From contig JACQPU010000194.1 of the NCBI GenBank assembly GCA_016207365.1, forward strand, positions 1 through 6,057: a stretch of 6,057 nucleotides of DNA, written 5' to 3'. The notes under the pieces are model-generated. The model was not told the origin of the DNA, made no database searches, and worked only from the letters and a program-made list of their open reading frames with translations. The position numbers and the translations under genes were made by a program. Numbering within the stretch: position 1 is the first letter of the stretch; each line of letters starts with the position of its first letter. This stretch comes from Ignavibacteriales bacterium (GTDB lineage: Bacteria > Bacteroidota > Ignavibacteria > UBA10030). Positions 1 through 6,023 of this stretch are shown piece after piece.

Positions 1-360
1 CCGTTCACGTCGGAGGTCCCCAGGCTCCTCCGCGCTCTGGACGTCCTTGTTGTACCAAGTCACAGCGAATCGTTCGGATACGTGGCTGTCGAAGCCATGG
101 CGATGGGAATTCCGGTTCTGGGGACAAAAGCAGGCGGGTTACCGGAAATCGTCGTTGATCAGGAAACGGGATTTCTTGTGCCGCCGAGGGATCCTGCCGC
201 GCTGGCTGAGCGACTTATTATTCTCTTGAAGAACAAATCGCTGAGATCGTCAATGGGCAAGAGGGGACGGCGCAGGGCACTTGAGTTGTTCGATTTTGCC
301 CGGAGTGTGGAACATCTCGAAGAAATTCTTGTGGCTCTGCCCTTGCGACGCCGTGATTAG
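1..360 (+). CDS. Glycosyltransferase family 4 (GT-B fold), C-terminal part only
   Basis: Frame 1 is open from the first base to the TAG at 358-360, giving 119 residues of a protein that starts upstream of the window. The fragment is the nucleotide-sugar-binding C-terminal domain of a GT4 (RfaB/PimA-like) glycosyltransferase. It contains the family's E-x7-E motif (Glu at fragment residues 23 and 31, in the stretch SESFGYVAVEA). A small-residue segment then leads into GLPEIV and the GFLVPPRDP turn, followed by the usual ALAERL helix. Enzymes of this family transfer a sugar from a nucleotide-sugar donor, usually with retention of configuration, at the cytoplasmic face of the inner membrane. The acceptor and sugar cannot be read from this part. 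The arginine-rich end (LRRRD) is the true C-terminus. The gene converges on the minus-strand operon, and its stop overlaps the stop of that operon's last gene. A role in LPS or surface-glycan synthesis is inferred from the neighbours. Confidence 0.92.
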   Translation, partial: PFTSEVPRLLRALDVLVVPSHSESFGYVAVEAMAMGIPVLGTKAGGLPEIVVDQETGFLVPPRDPAALAERLIILLKNKSLRSSMGKRGRRRALELFDFARSVEHLEEILVALPLRRRD

Positions 361-1529
361 GCCTTCCCTGGAGATTGACCTGCCACAATCAAACCCAGCA
401 GGCCAAGGAGGAATCTGTAGAGGAGAGAGTTCAGCGGATCAATGACAAAACCGCCCACAAGGCCGGAGACGGCCAGGGTTCCCATTGCGGTGATGAGGGC
501 GAGAACCAGGTCTCGTGAGAACAAATCCGGTGCGAGTTTCCGCCAGGCGGAGATTCCGCGCCTGAACGTCAGTATGAAGAGCCAGAGAAATGTCGCAAGA
601 CCGAGGAACCCGCTTTCCATGTAAACCTGCAAGTAATCGTTGTGCCAGCTTCCCACCCCCCTGTCCCGCATTTCATCCATTCGCGTGAAGACTTTCTGAA
701 ACGTTCTCGGTCCGAATCCCACAAGCGGCCGTTCGAAAAGGCGGTCTGTTGCCCCCATCCATATCACATCCCTTCCATTCATAAACTCACTGAAGCTTGA
801 GACAGAGGCTGCAATGCGTCCTGAGATGGACGGCAAGGCGACTGCGAGAATCGCACCTAAAGCGAGAAAAACCAGGAGTTTTCGTTCGCGCGTTATCCCG
901 ACAACGGTAAACAGCAAGATACCCATACCCCAATGGATCCGATTCAACGTCGCCGCGATACCACATACAAAGATTGCGGTCAGAATCCAGAACATCCACG
1001 CCTTTGGAAAAAAGTCCCGGTTTCGACCGAGGATGAGAACAAGCGAGACCATCACCGTCAGATACATTCCCAACGTCACGGGACCTGAGACCATTGATGT
1101 AGCGCGGTCGGAATATCCAAGCACGGCTACCGCAATGCCATAGAGTGCTCCGGCAATACCGGCCGCCCAAAGAATCCACACCGCAAGAACAGTCTTTTTC
1201 CTCTCGGTAATTGAAAATTCCTGAGTCACAATAAAGAAAATGACATAAAAGACGATCTCCTTGGAAATCGCGGACAAGCTTTCGGACACATCGATGGAGA
1301 AGGGGATGGAAAGGATGCGTGCTGAGACAAAACTCAGATACGCAATATCAAAAGGGGTTCGTCGAAGACTGTACTTGTCTGCAGCGATGATCTTGGCAAT
1401 CCAGAGTACTGCAAGCAACAGAACCGTCGTCTGAACCACCGCGATCGAGAGAATGACGGATCCTGCAAATACGAGAAGCAGAATCCAGATGGCGCGGTCA
1501 AGATTTTTCAGGGCTTTCGGTTCAGGCAC
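357..1529 (-). CDS. O-antigen ligase / polymerase family (Wzy_C, WaaL-like) membrane protein
   Basis: This 390-residue protein is very hydrophobic, with roughly 10-12 membrane segments (for example around residues 14-31, 33-50, 113-133, 150-168, 178-195, 217-235, 309-328, 343-361). A large hydrophilic, presumably periplasmic loop covers about 245-305. That loop carries the hallmark of the O-antigen ligase family: a GRDVIWMGA stretch at 252-260, a PLVGFGP turn at 268-274, and HNDYLQVYMESGFLGL at 296-311. His296 matches the family's conserved histidine. Proteins of this family either ligate an undecaprenyl-linked glycan to lipid A-core (WaaL) or polymerise repeat units (Wzy), and the sequence alone does not settle which. 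The GTG start at 1529-1527 is chosen because AAGGAG lies 7 nt upstream. The gene overlaps the upstream GT9 stop by 8 bp, so coupling is likely. It is the last gene of the operon; its TAA overlaps the convergent GT4 stop. Confidence 0.85.
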   Translation of the reverse strand: MPEPKALKNLDRAIWILLLVFAGSVILSIAVVQTTVLLLAVLWIAKIIAADKYSLRRTPFDIAYLSFVSARILSIPFSIDVSESLSAISKEIVFYVIFFIVTQEFSITERKKTVLAVWILWAAGIAGALYGIAVAVLGYSDRATSMVSGPVTLGMYLTVMVSLVLILGRNRDFFPKAWMFWILTAIFVCGIAATLNRIHWGMGILLFTVVGITRERKLLVFLALGAILAVALPSISGRIAASVSSFSEFMNGRDVIWMGATDRLFERPLVGFGPRTFQKVFTRMDEMRDRGVGSWHNDYLQVYMESGFLGLATFLWLFILTFRRGISAWRKLAPDLFSRDLVLALITAMGTLAVSGLVGGFVIDPLNSLLYRFLLGLLGLIVAGQSPGKA

Positions 1530-2655
1530 CTTGTCGCTCCTTGAGGCTATGAATAAATGCCTTTGTTTTGGAGCGCATGAACTCGGGTGAGATTGATGAA
1601 ACGGGCTTTCCGGGATCTGCCAGCACCATTTCGTATGGAATCCCCATAGGAAGCCATTCGTTCGTCACCTGTAACGGCGTATAAAAGGCCAGCACTGGCG
1701 TTTTCATGGCGGATGCAATGTGCACGACTGATGTATCCGGCGTCACCACACATTGAGCCGCGCCAATAAGCGCGGCGATAGCCAGAAGACCGGCATCTCC
1801 CCTTTCCGGAAACTCCCGGCACTGGTCCCCGACGATTTGGGCCACGCTTCGGCGGACCATTCTGTCAGACGGGGCGCTGATCAGGACTACGTTTTGATCG
1901 CACTCGCGAGTCAACACGGCGGCCAGAATGATCATTTGAGCCAAATTGATACTTCTCGGTTCTTCAGCTGCCGAAATGTTCAGCACGGTGAATCCTTTGG
2001 CGCCGGATGCAGTCCTGGCGGCAAATCCCGTGCCCGTCAGAAAAACCGACACCTGGTCGGTGCTGTTGCGGTCGGGAAACACTTCAAACTGCATTGATCC
2101 AGAAAAGGGCTGCAATCCGAAGACCCGATCAACGTATTTCATAAGTACTTCCGCCATGTGGTCATTCCCACGGTCGAGGGAAAGAAGCTTGTTGAAATAA
2201 AAACCGTATTGTTCAGCGCCCTGGCCGACTTTGATTCCCTTCGGAGAAATGAGATTCGCAAGAATTCCCCCTGATGTTGTCCTGTTAAAGATGAAATTGA
2301 GAACAACATCGTACCGCTCGATCCTCGCCTGGCGAATCATGCGGAGAACCCCGAACCAGGATTTCGGAAGTACGTGAATACGATCAACATGCGGATTACC
2401 GCGAAGAAGCTCCGCGTTTGCGGACGACGCGAGCACACCGAGCTTGAGGTCGGATCTCAGCTCCTTCAGCCTGCGAAGCACCGGCGTTGTCACCACAATG
2501 TCCCCGAGGCGGTCGTAACGAAGGATCAGCAGACTGCGAATAGAATCCAGATCGATGGTCCCCTCGAGCTGCGGATTCCTGAGGATTAACCGAAGGACGG
2601 GATAGACGATCCCGTAACGCAAGATTAATTCCAAGGCGCGAAGAATTTTCCTCAA
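1522..2655 (-). CDS. Glycosyltransferase family 9 (heptosyltransferase-like), copy B
   Basis: This 377-residue protein has the two Rossmann-like halves of a GT-B enzyme of family 9 (WaaC/WaaF/WaaQ relatives), which usually transfer heptose from ADP-heptose onto the LPS inner core in the cytoplasm. A basic, hydrophobic N-terminal extension (residues 1-35) could sit on the membrane. The N-domain signature RYDRLGDIVVTTP is at 46-58, with Asp52 matching the catalytic Asp of WaaC. NPHVDRIHVLPK follows at 87-98. The C-domain carries TPDTSVVHIASA at 305-316, a variant of the classical D-T-G-x-x-H motif with Ser for Gly. The donor-site loop after NISA (226-229) reads EEPRSINLAQ and lacks the aromatic residue kept in copy A, so its donor may differ. 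The TTG start at 2655-2653 overlaps the previous stop as TTGA. GGGGAA 5 nt upstream is a partial ribosome site, and TTG codons at positions 8 and 12 are alternatives. The exact sugar and acceptor are unknown. Confidence 0.92.
   Translation of the reverse strand: MRKILRALELILRYGIVYPVLRLILRNPQLEGTIDLDSIRSLLILRYDRLGDIVVTTPVLRRLKELRSDLKLGVLASSANAELLRGNPHVDRIHVLPKSWFGVLRMIRQARIERYDVVLNFIFNRTTSGGILANLISPKGIKVGQGAEQYGFYFNKLLSLDRGNDHMAEVLMKYVDRVFGLQPFSGSMQFEVFPDRNSTDQVSVFLTGTGFAARTASGAKGFTVLNISAAEEPRSINLAQMIILAAVLTRECDQNVVLISAPSDRMVRRSVAQIVGDQCREFPERGDAGLLAIAALIGAAQCVVTPDTSVVHIASAMKTPVLAFYTPLQVTNEWLPMGIPYEMVLADPGKPVSSISPEFMRSKTKAFIHSLKERQGA
1537..1542 (-). promoter_or_regulatory. Strong Shine-Dalgarno (AAGGAG) for the ligase/polymerase gene
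   Basis: AAGGAG on the minus strand ends 7 nt before the GTG at 1529-1527. It lies inside the last codons of the upstream GT9 gene and is the clearest ribosome binding site in the window. It decides the GTG start. It also suggests this gene can initiate strongly in its own right, unlike the genes before it. Confidence 0.75.
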
Positions 2656-3773
2656 CGCTGTTCCCCAGTCAGTAAACCGGACAGGTGTCCTTCCCGCATT
2701 CGTGTGCTCAGACGCTCAAAGGCTTCTACAACATCACTGACCGAGATCGTTTTCAGATCATCCACTGTGGTCACCAAAGCTTCAGAGAGGGATCTGTACG
2801 GTTCCCAAATACGCAGATCGGGGTTCGACTGCACATAGAGCACAACGGAGGGAATGTCAAAAGCGGCCGCCAGATGCACCGCGGATGTGTCAGGCGTGAT
2901 CAAAATGCTCAGTCGGCTGATCCATGCGGCAAAACCATCGAAAGAGGTTTCAGGTGCAGCGATCGTTTGTGGAACACCCTCTGCAATCTCCAAAAGGCGT
3001 TGACGGTCCTCTCCTTTTCCGAGCAGTATAAAGGACAGACCCGGAAATGCGGATGTGAGACGACGAAGCAGCTCCCGATAGTTGGGGACCCCCCAGAATC
3101 TCGTGTCGCTCCCAGCAGAGATGTTTATTCCGACTTTTGGACCTTCAGCGTACCTCCCGGATTCGAGAAACTCAGATACTTCACGTTCGGCCTTCTCTCC
3201 AATCGTGTATCTCACGCGTAGGTTCACGGTTGCCGGGTCTATGCCAAACGGCCTCAGAAGTTCCGCTATTCTCTCAACAATGTGAGATTCTTTCCTCGAT
3301 TTCATGGGCACAATAATATCGTACGCGTACGCGTTTTCCTTCTCCAATCCGACATTCCATCGGCCACCCGCAAGCAAGAGGATTACGGTCGATGTCGCAG
3401 ATGGGTTGTCCATCAGATCTACAACGAAATCGTAGTGCTCTGCGCGAATTCGACGAAGAAGTCTAAGAGAACTGAGCAGCCCCTTGGTGTACACCCAGCG
3501 CCTTCGAACATGCGGGCTGTTTTCGAGGACGAAGTGATTATTTCGGCTCAAAACGATATCAATGGTGTAATCCGGATATCGTTCTTTAAGAGCGGCAAAC
3601 AGGGGAGTAGAAACGAGAACGTCGCCGATTCTATCCTGGCGGATGAAGAGAATCCTGGAACGGGCGACCGGGAGAGATGCAGGGGGAGCGTGTCGCGAGC
3701 GGGCGAGGACGCGAAGAGATTGAAGGAGGGCATACCGGAGGCCCCACTCAATCTTTTTTAGCAAACCCTTCAC
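2652..3773 (-). CDS. Glycosyltransferase family 9 (heptosyltransferase-like), copy A
   Basis: This 373-residue GT9 protein is a paralogue of the next gene, with the same architecture: a basic amphipathic N-terminus (KGLLKKIEWGLRYAL), then the N-domain signature RQDRIGDVLVSTP at 45-57 (Asp51 as probable catalytic base), and NSPHVRRRWVY at 85-95. In the C-domain, NISAGSDTRFWGVPNYREL at 217-235 resembles the donor-binding loop of ADP-heptose transferases, including Trp227. TPDTSAVHLAAAF at 293-305 is the H-containing sugar-nucleotide motif, with Ser where WaaC-type enzymes have Gly. It probably adds a heptose or related sugar to a lipid-linked core at the cytoplasmic membrane; acceptor and linkage are unknown. 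The GTG start overlaps the exporter's stop as GTGA (3770-3773). The purine-rich GGAAGGAA touches the GTG directly, which is close for a ribosome site, so initiation at the in-frame TTG of codon 4 is possible. Confidence 0.93.
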   Translation of the reverse strand: MKGLLKKIEWGLRYALLQSLRVLARSRHAPPASLPVARSRILFIRQDRIGDVLVSTPLFAALKERYPDYTIDIVLSRNNHFVLENSPHVRRRWVYTKGLLSSLRLLRRIRAEHYDFVVDLMDNPSATSTVILLLAGGRWNVGLEKENAYAYDIIVPMKSRKESHIVERIAELLRPFGIDPATVNLRVRYTIGEKAEREVSEFLESGRYAEGPKVGINISAGSDTRFWGVPNYRELLRRLTSAFPGLSFILLGKGEDRQRLLEIAEGVPQTIAAPETSFDGFAAWISRLSILITPDTSAVHLAAAFDIPSVVLYVQSNPDLRIWEPYRSLSEALVTTVDDLKTISVSDVVEAFERLSTRMREGHLSGLLTGEQR

Positions 3774-5614
3774 TTCCTTCCGCTCTCAAATTCCCCCTCT
3801 TCAGAGAATTGGAGCGAGTAGAGCCGCCTGTACAAGCCACTGTCTTTGCGCAGCAGTTCATCATGTGTTCCTTCTTCGAGGATCTTTCCTTTCTCCAGGA
3901 CAAAGATCCTGTCGCATCGGTATACGGTTGACAGCCTGTGGGCAATAATGAACGAAGTTCTCCCCTGCATCAGGCGATCGAGGGCTTCCTGAACGGCCAT
4001 CTCCGATTCCGCATCGAGAGCTGATGTCGCCTCATCGAGCAGGAGGATCCTGGGATCCCGAAGAACGGCCCTGGCGATTGCAATGCGTTGGCGCTGACCA
4101 CCCGACAGCTGAACACCCCTCTCCCCTACTTCGGTTTCGTACGCTTTTTCCAGTTTTTCGATAAACTCATGGGCGTTCGCGATTCTTGCCGCCTCCTCGA
4201 TCTCTCCCCGGCTTGCCTCCAATCTTCCGTAGCGGATATTGTCATAGATGCTTCCGGCGAACAACATCACCTCCTGGGGCACTATTGCGATATGCGAACG
4301 GAGGGTTTGAAGACCCAGGGTCCTGATATCCCTGCCATCGACAAGAACGGTACCCTCGTCCACTTCATAGAATCTAGGAATGAGGTTCACGAGCGTTGTC
4401 TTTCCGCTCCCACTTGGTCCCACAAGGGCAACCTTCTCGCCTGCGTTCACTGTAAACGATATTGATTGGAGCGCAGGTACTTCGGGCCGGTAGGAAAACG
4501 AGACGGCTTTGAACTCCACGCGTCCATCCCTTATTACTCCGTCCTCACTGCGGATTTCCTCCAGCGGTTCCTTCTCGAGGTCAAGCATGTCGAAAATAAA
4601 GCCTGCAGAAACGAGACTCTTTTGCAAGCGGGCAACGTTTTCGCCAATCGCCTTCACCGGCTTGGCAAGAAACGTGATCAGAATGAGGAAGCTGATCATG
4701 ATTTCGATAGTCATGGAACCCTGGATGAACAGATAGGCCGTAAAAACGACAAGCATTGCGACAACGATCGTGTTGAACAACTCGTTAACCGGACTCAAGA
4801 GTGCGACAGTCCGGACAATCTTCATGTTATAATGGTAGTTATGCTCGACTTTCTGTTTGAACTCCTTCCGCTCGTACTGCTCGCGTGTGAACGATTTGAC
4901 AATGCGAATCCCGTTTATCTTTTCCTGCAGGAATGAGGAAATGTCCGCCAGGGTATTTGTGATTTCACGACTGAAGGATCGTATCCGATCACCAAACTTT
5001 CTGGATATGATCCCCGAGATCGTAAAAATCACCACCGTAAAGATCGTCAGTTGCCAGTTCGTGAGGATCAACGCTGTTGCGAAAATCACGGCGTAGACGG
5101 CGTTTTGTGCCATTTCCACCATCTGAAACAGGGACTGCTCGAGGGCGTTCACGTCATTGGTGATTCTCGACATGATGCGACCGGTTTTTTGCGAGTCGAA
5201 ATAGCGAACGGGGAAAAACACGATGTTATCGAAAAGGTCCAGCCTGAACCGCATCAACAGTTTTTGTTGGACGGAGCTCATAAGGTTTTCGCGCACATAC
5301 ACGAAAATAACCTTGATGAGAACGATACTGAGGATGGCCGCGGCGAACAGGGCAATGAGTCTGAAACTCTCATCGTATCCCCGGATGCTGAATGTCGCGA
5401 ATGTGATTCCGTAGATTGTCACGGGCACATCCATCGCGACGGTGACTCCGCGTTGGACGAAATCCTGGATTTGCTGAAGGACGGCGAACAGCCGGGCCAC
5501 AAGGAAGGCAGATACCGTATCGGCCAGGCTCATGATTGCCACGGAGCACAGGCCTGCGATGATTCGCCACTTGTACCGGAGAAAATAGCGGCTTAGTCGG
5601 AGGAAGGTTTTCAT
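3770..5614 (-). CDS. msbA: MsbA-like lipid/glycolipid ABC exporter (fused permease-ATPase half-transporter)
   Basis: This 614-residue protein is a complete type-IV ABC half-transporter that would work as a homodimer in the inner membrane. The transmembrane domain (about 1-325) has a first helix near 17-45, a second near 83-106, and further helices near 170-186, 188-204, 277-297 and 303-320. A coupling-region stretch FDSQKTGRIMSRITNDV is at 139-155. The nucleotide-binding domain (about 365-605) is intact: Walker A GPSGSGKTT 399-407, Q-loop Gln447 in VPQEVMLFAGS, signature LSGGQ 503-507, Walker B ILLLDE with Asp527/Glu528, D-loop SALD 531-534, and H-loop His559. MsbA itself flips lipid A-core across the membrane, and the coupled GT9 and ligase-type genes favour that role over drug export. 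The ATG at 5614 is preceded by only a weak GGAAAG 3 nt away. Its TGA overlaps the next start. The loop between helices 1 and 2 is about 37 residues, making it somewhat longer than E. coli MsbA. Confidence 0.93.
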   Translation of the reverse strand: MKTFLRLSRYFLRYKWRIIAGLCSVAIMSLADTVSAFLVARLFAVLQQIQDFVQRGVTVAMDVPVTIYGITFATFSIRGYDESFRLIALFAAAILSIVLIKVIFVYVRENLMSSVQQKLLMRFRLDLFDNIVFFPVRYFDSQKTGRIMSRITNDVNALEQSLFQMVEMAQNAVYAVIFATALILTNWQLTIFTVVIFTISGIISRKFGDRIRSFSREITNTLADISSFLQEKINGIRIVKSFTREQYERKEFKQKVEHNYHYNMKIVRTVALLSPVNELFNTIVVAMLVVFTAYLFIQGSMTIEIMISFLILITFLAKPVKAIGENVARLQKSLVSAGFIFDMLDLEKEPLEEIRSEDGVIRDGRVEFKAVSFSYRPEVPALQSISFTVNAGEKVALVGPSGSGKTTLVNLIPRFYEVDEGTVLVDGRDIRTLGLQTLRSHIAIVPQEVMLFAGSIYDNIRYGRLEASRGEIEEAARIANAHEFIEKLEKAYETEVGERGVQLSGGQRQRIAIARAVLRDPRILLLDEATSALDAESEMAVQEALDRLMQGRTSFIIAHRLSTVYRCDRIFVLEKGKILEEGTHDELLRKDSGLYRRLYSLQFSEEGEFESGRK

Positions 5615-5675
5615 CGGCTTTCCGCGAGGGCTAACGTACTCGTTTTTCGGGCGACTTGCAATGAAGGAAAGTTCA

Positions 5676-5687
5676 AGGGACGTCCCT
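5676..5687. repeat. 12-bp perfect palindrome between the DUF971 and exporter genes
   Basis: AGGGACGTCCCT reads the same on both strands and begins 2 bases after the DUF971 stop. In RNA it can form only a 4-bp stem with a 4-nt loop, and no U-run follows, so it is not a usual intrinsic terminator. It could be a dimeric-protein operator or chance. It lies in the only sizeable gap inside the operon (5615-5689), where I see no convincing promoter. Confidence 0.4.
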
Positions 5688-5689
5688 GC

Positions 5690-5989
5690 TCATCCACAAA
5701 GCGAGCGCAGGCGTTCCCAGGTATACAGGCCGGTGGCGTGTCCATCGCCCCAGGTGACCTGAAGGGCGTACGAGCCAACCTGTTGGACTCCCATGAGCTC
5801 ATATTTCCCAGGCATGTCGGGGACGGGCTGTGGCTTGTAGGCCTTGAAAAGCACGGTCTCCCCCTGACACCCAGCACAGGGACAGTTGTCTCTCAACGCC
5901 TTGAGCGAAATGATGCAGGTGATGCCATCGTTCCATTCAACGGCAAGATCGCCCGACTCGCTTCTTCGTATTTGCTTTGGTACTAGCAT
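5690..5989 (-). CDS. DUF971 / GBBH-like N-terminal domain protein (probable Zn-binding)
   Basis: This 99-residue protein consists of a single DUF971 domain (gamma-butyrobetaine hydroxylase N-terminal-like). It shows the family's LRDNCPCAGC motif (residues 32-41; Cys36, Cys38, Cys41) and the C-terminal WGDGHATGLYTWERLR block (80-95; His84). In human gamma-butyrobetaine hydroxylase the equivalent three Cys and one His bind a structural zinc ion, so zinc binding here is a well-founded inference. The biochemical role of stand-alone bacterial DUF971 proteins is not established; the domain is also found fused to Mrp/HCF101-type Fe-S carrier proteins in plants. The protein should be cytoplasmic, with no signal peptide or membrane segment. 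I chose the ATG at 5989-5987. An in-frame TTG at 6007 would add six residues but lies inside a hairpin stem. No Shine-Dalgarno sequence precedes the ATG, since the stretch in front is a U-run. It is the first gene of the minus-strand group and is separated from the exporter by 75 bp. Confidence 0.92.
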   Translation of the reverse strand: MLVPKQIRRSESGDLAVEWNDGITCIISLKALRDNCPCAGCQGETVLFKAYKPQPVPDMPGKYELMGVQQVGSYALQVTWGDGHATGLYTWERLRSLCG

Positions 5990-5995
5990 GACATG

Positions 5996-6023
5996 AAAAA
6001 AGGACAACGGCGCGTGTTGTCCT
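5996..6023 (-). terminator. Hairpin plus U-tract (rho-independent terminator or leader hairpin)
   Basis: On the minus strand, AGGACAAC (6023-6016), a 7-nt loop, and GTTGTCCT (6008-6001) form a perfect 8-bp stem. It runs straight into six consecutive T residues (6001-5996, the first shared with the stem). This is the shape of an intrinsic terminator reading leftward. There is no T-run on the other side, so it is not bidirectional. The gene it would terminate lies beyond the right edge. A minus-strand TAA at 6054-6052 and a TGA at 6025-6023 are possible ends for such a gene, but no coding sequence can be supported in the 34 bases available. Only 6 bases separate the T-run from the DUF971 ATG, so the element may instead regulate the operon as a leader. 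Confidence 0.7.

Noticed and set aside
3320..3334. CGTACGCGTACGCG, a short palindromic and tandem-like stretch.
   Set aside because: It lies inside the GT9 copy A gene and simply encodes the Asn-Ala-Tyr-Ala-Tyr stretch; no further copies were noticed in the window.
3282..3761. Long plus-strand reading frames opposite the GT9 and exporter genes (also 4088-4465, 4466-4936 and 5051-5596).
   Set aside because: They are antisense to genes with unmistakable family motifs, and their translations show no domain features, so they are shadows of the coding strand.
5633..5661. A possible promoter for the exporter on the minus strand: TTGCAA, 17 bp, TACGTT.
   Set aside because: The -35-like box matches the consensus at 4 of 6 positions and the -10-like box at only 3 of 6. 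The implied transcription start would be only about a dozen bases from the ATG.
5611..5877. An 88-codon minus-strand reading frame that overlaps DUF971 and ends with an ATGA junction at the exporter start.
   Set aside because: Its protein is low in recognisable features, most of it lies inside the DUF971 gene in another frame, and that gene has clear family motifs. The ATGA junction is most likely coincidence. It would need a +1 frameshift from DUF971 to be used, and I see no slippery sequence supporting that.
5990..6007. N-terminal extension of the DUF971 protein to the in-frame TTG at 6007-6005.
   Set aside because: The start would lie in the 3' arm of the hairpin and add Phe-Phe encoded by the U-run, while the ATG at 5989 already gives a full-length domain. 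It is kept only as an alternative in the findings.
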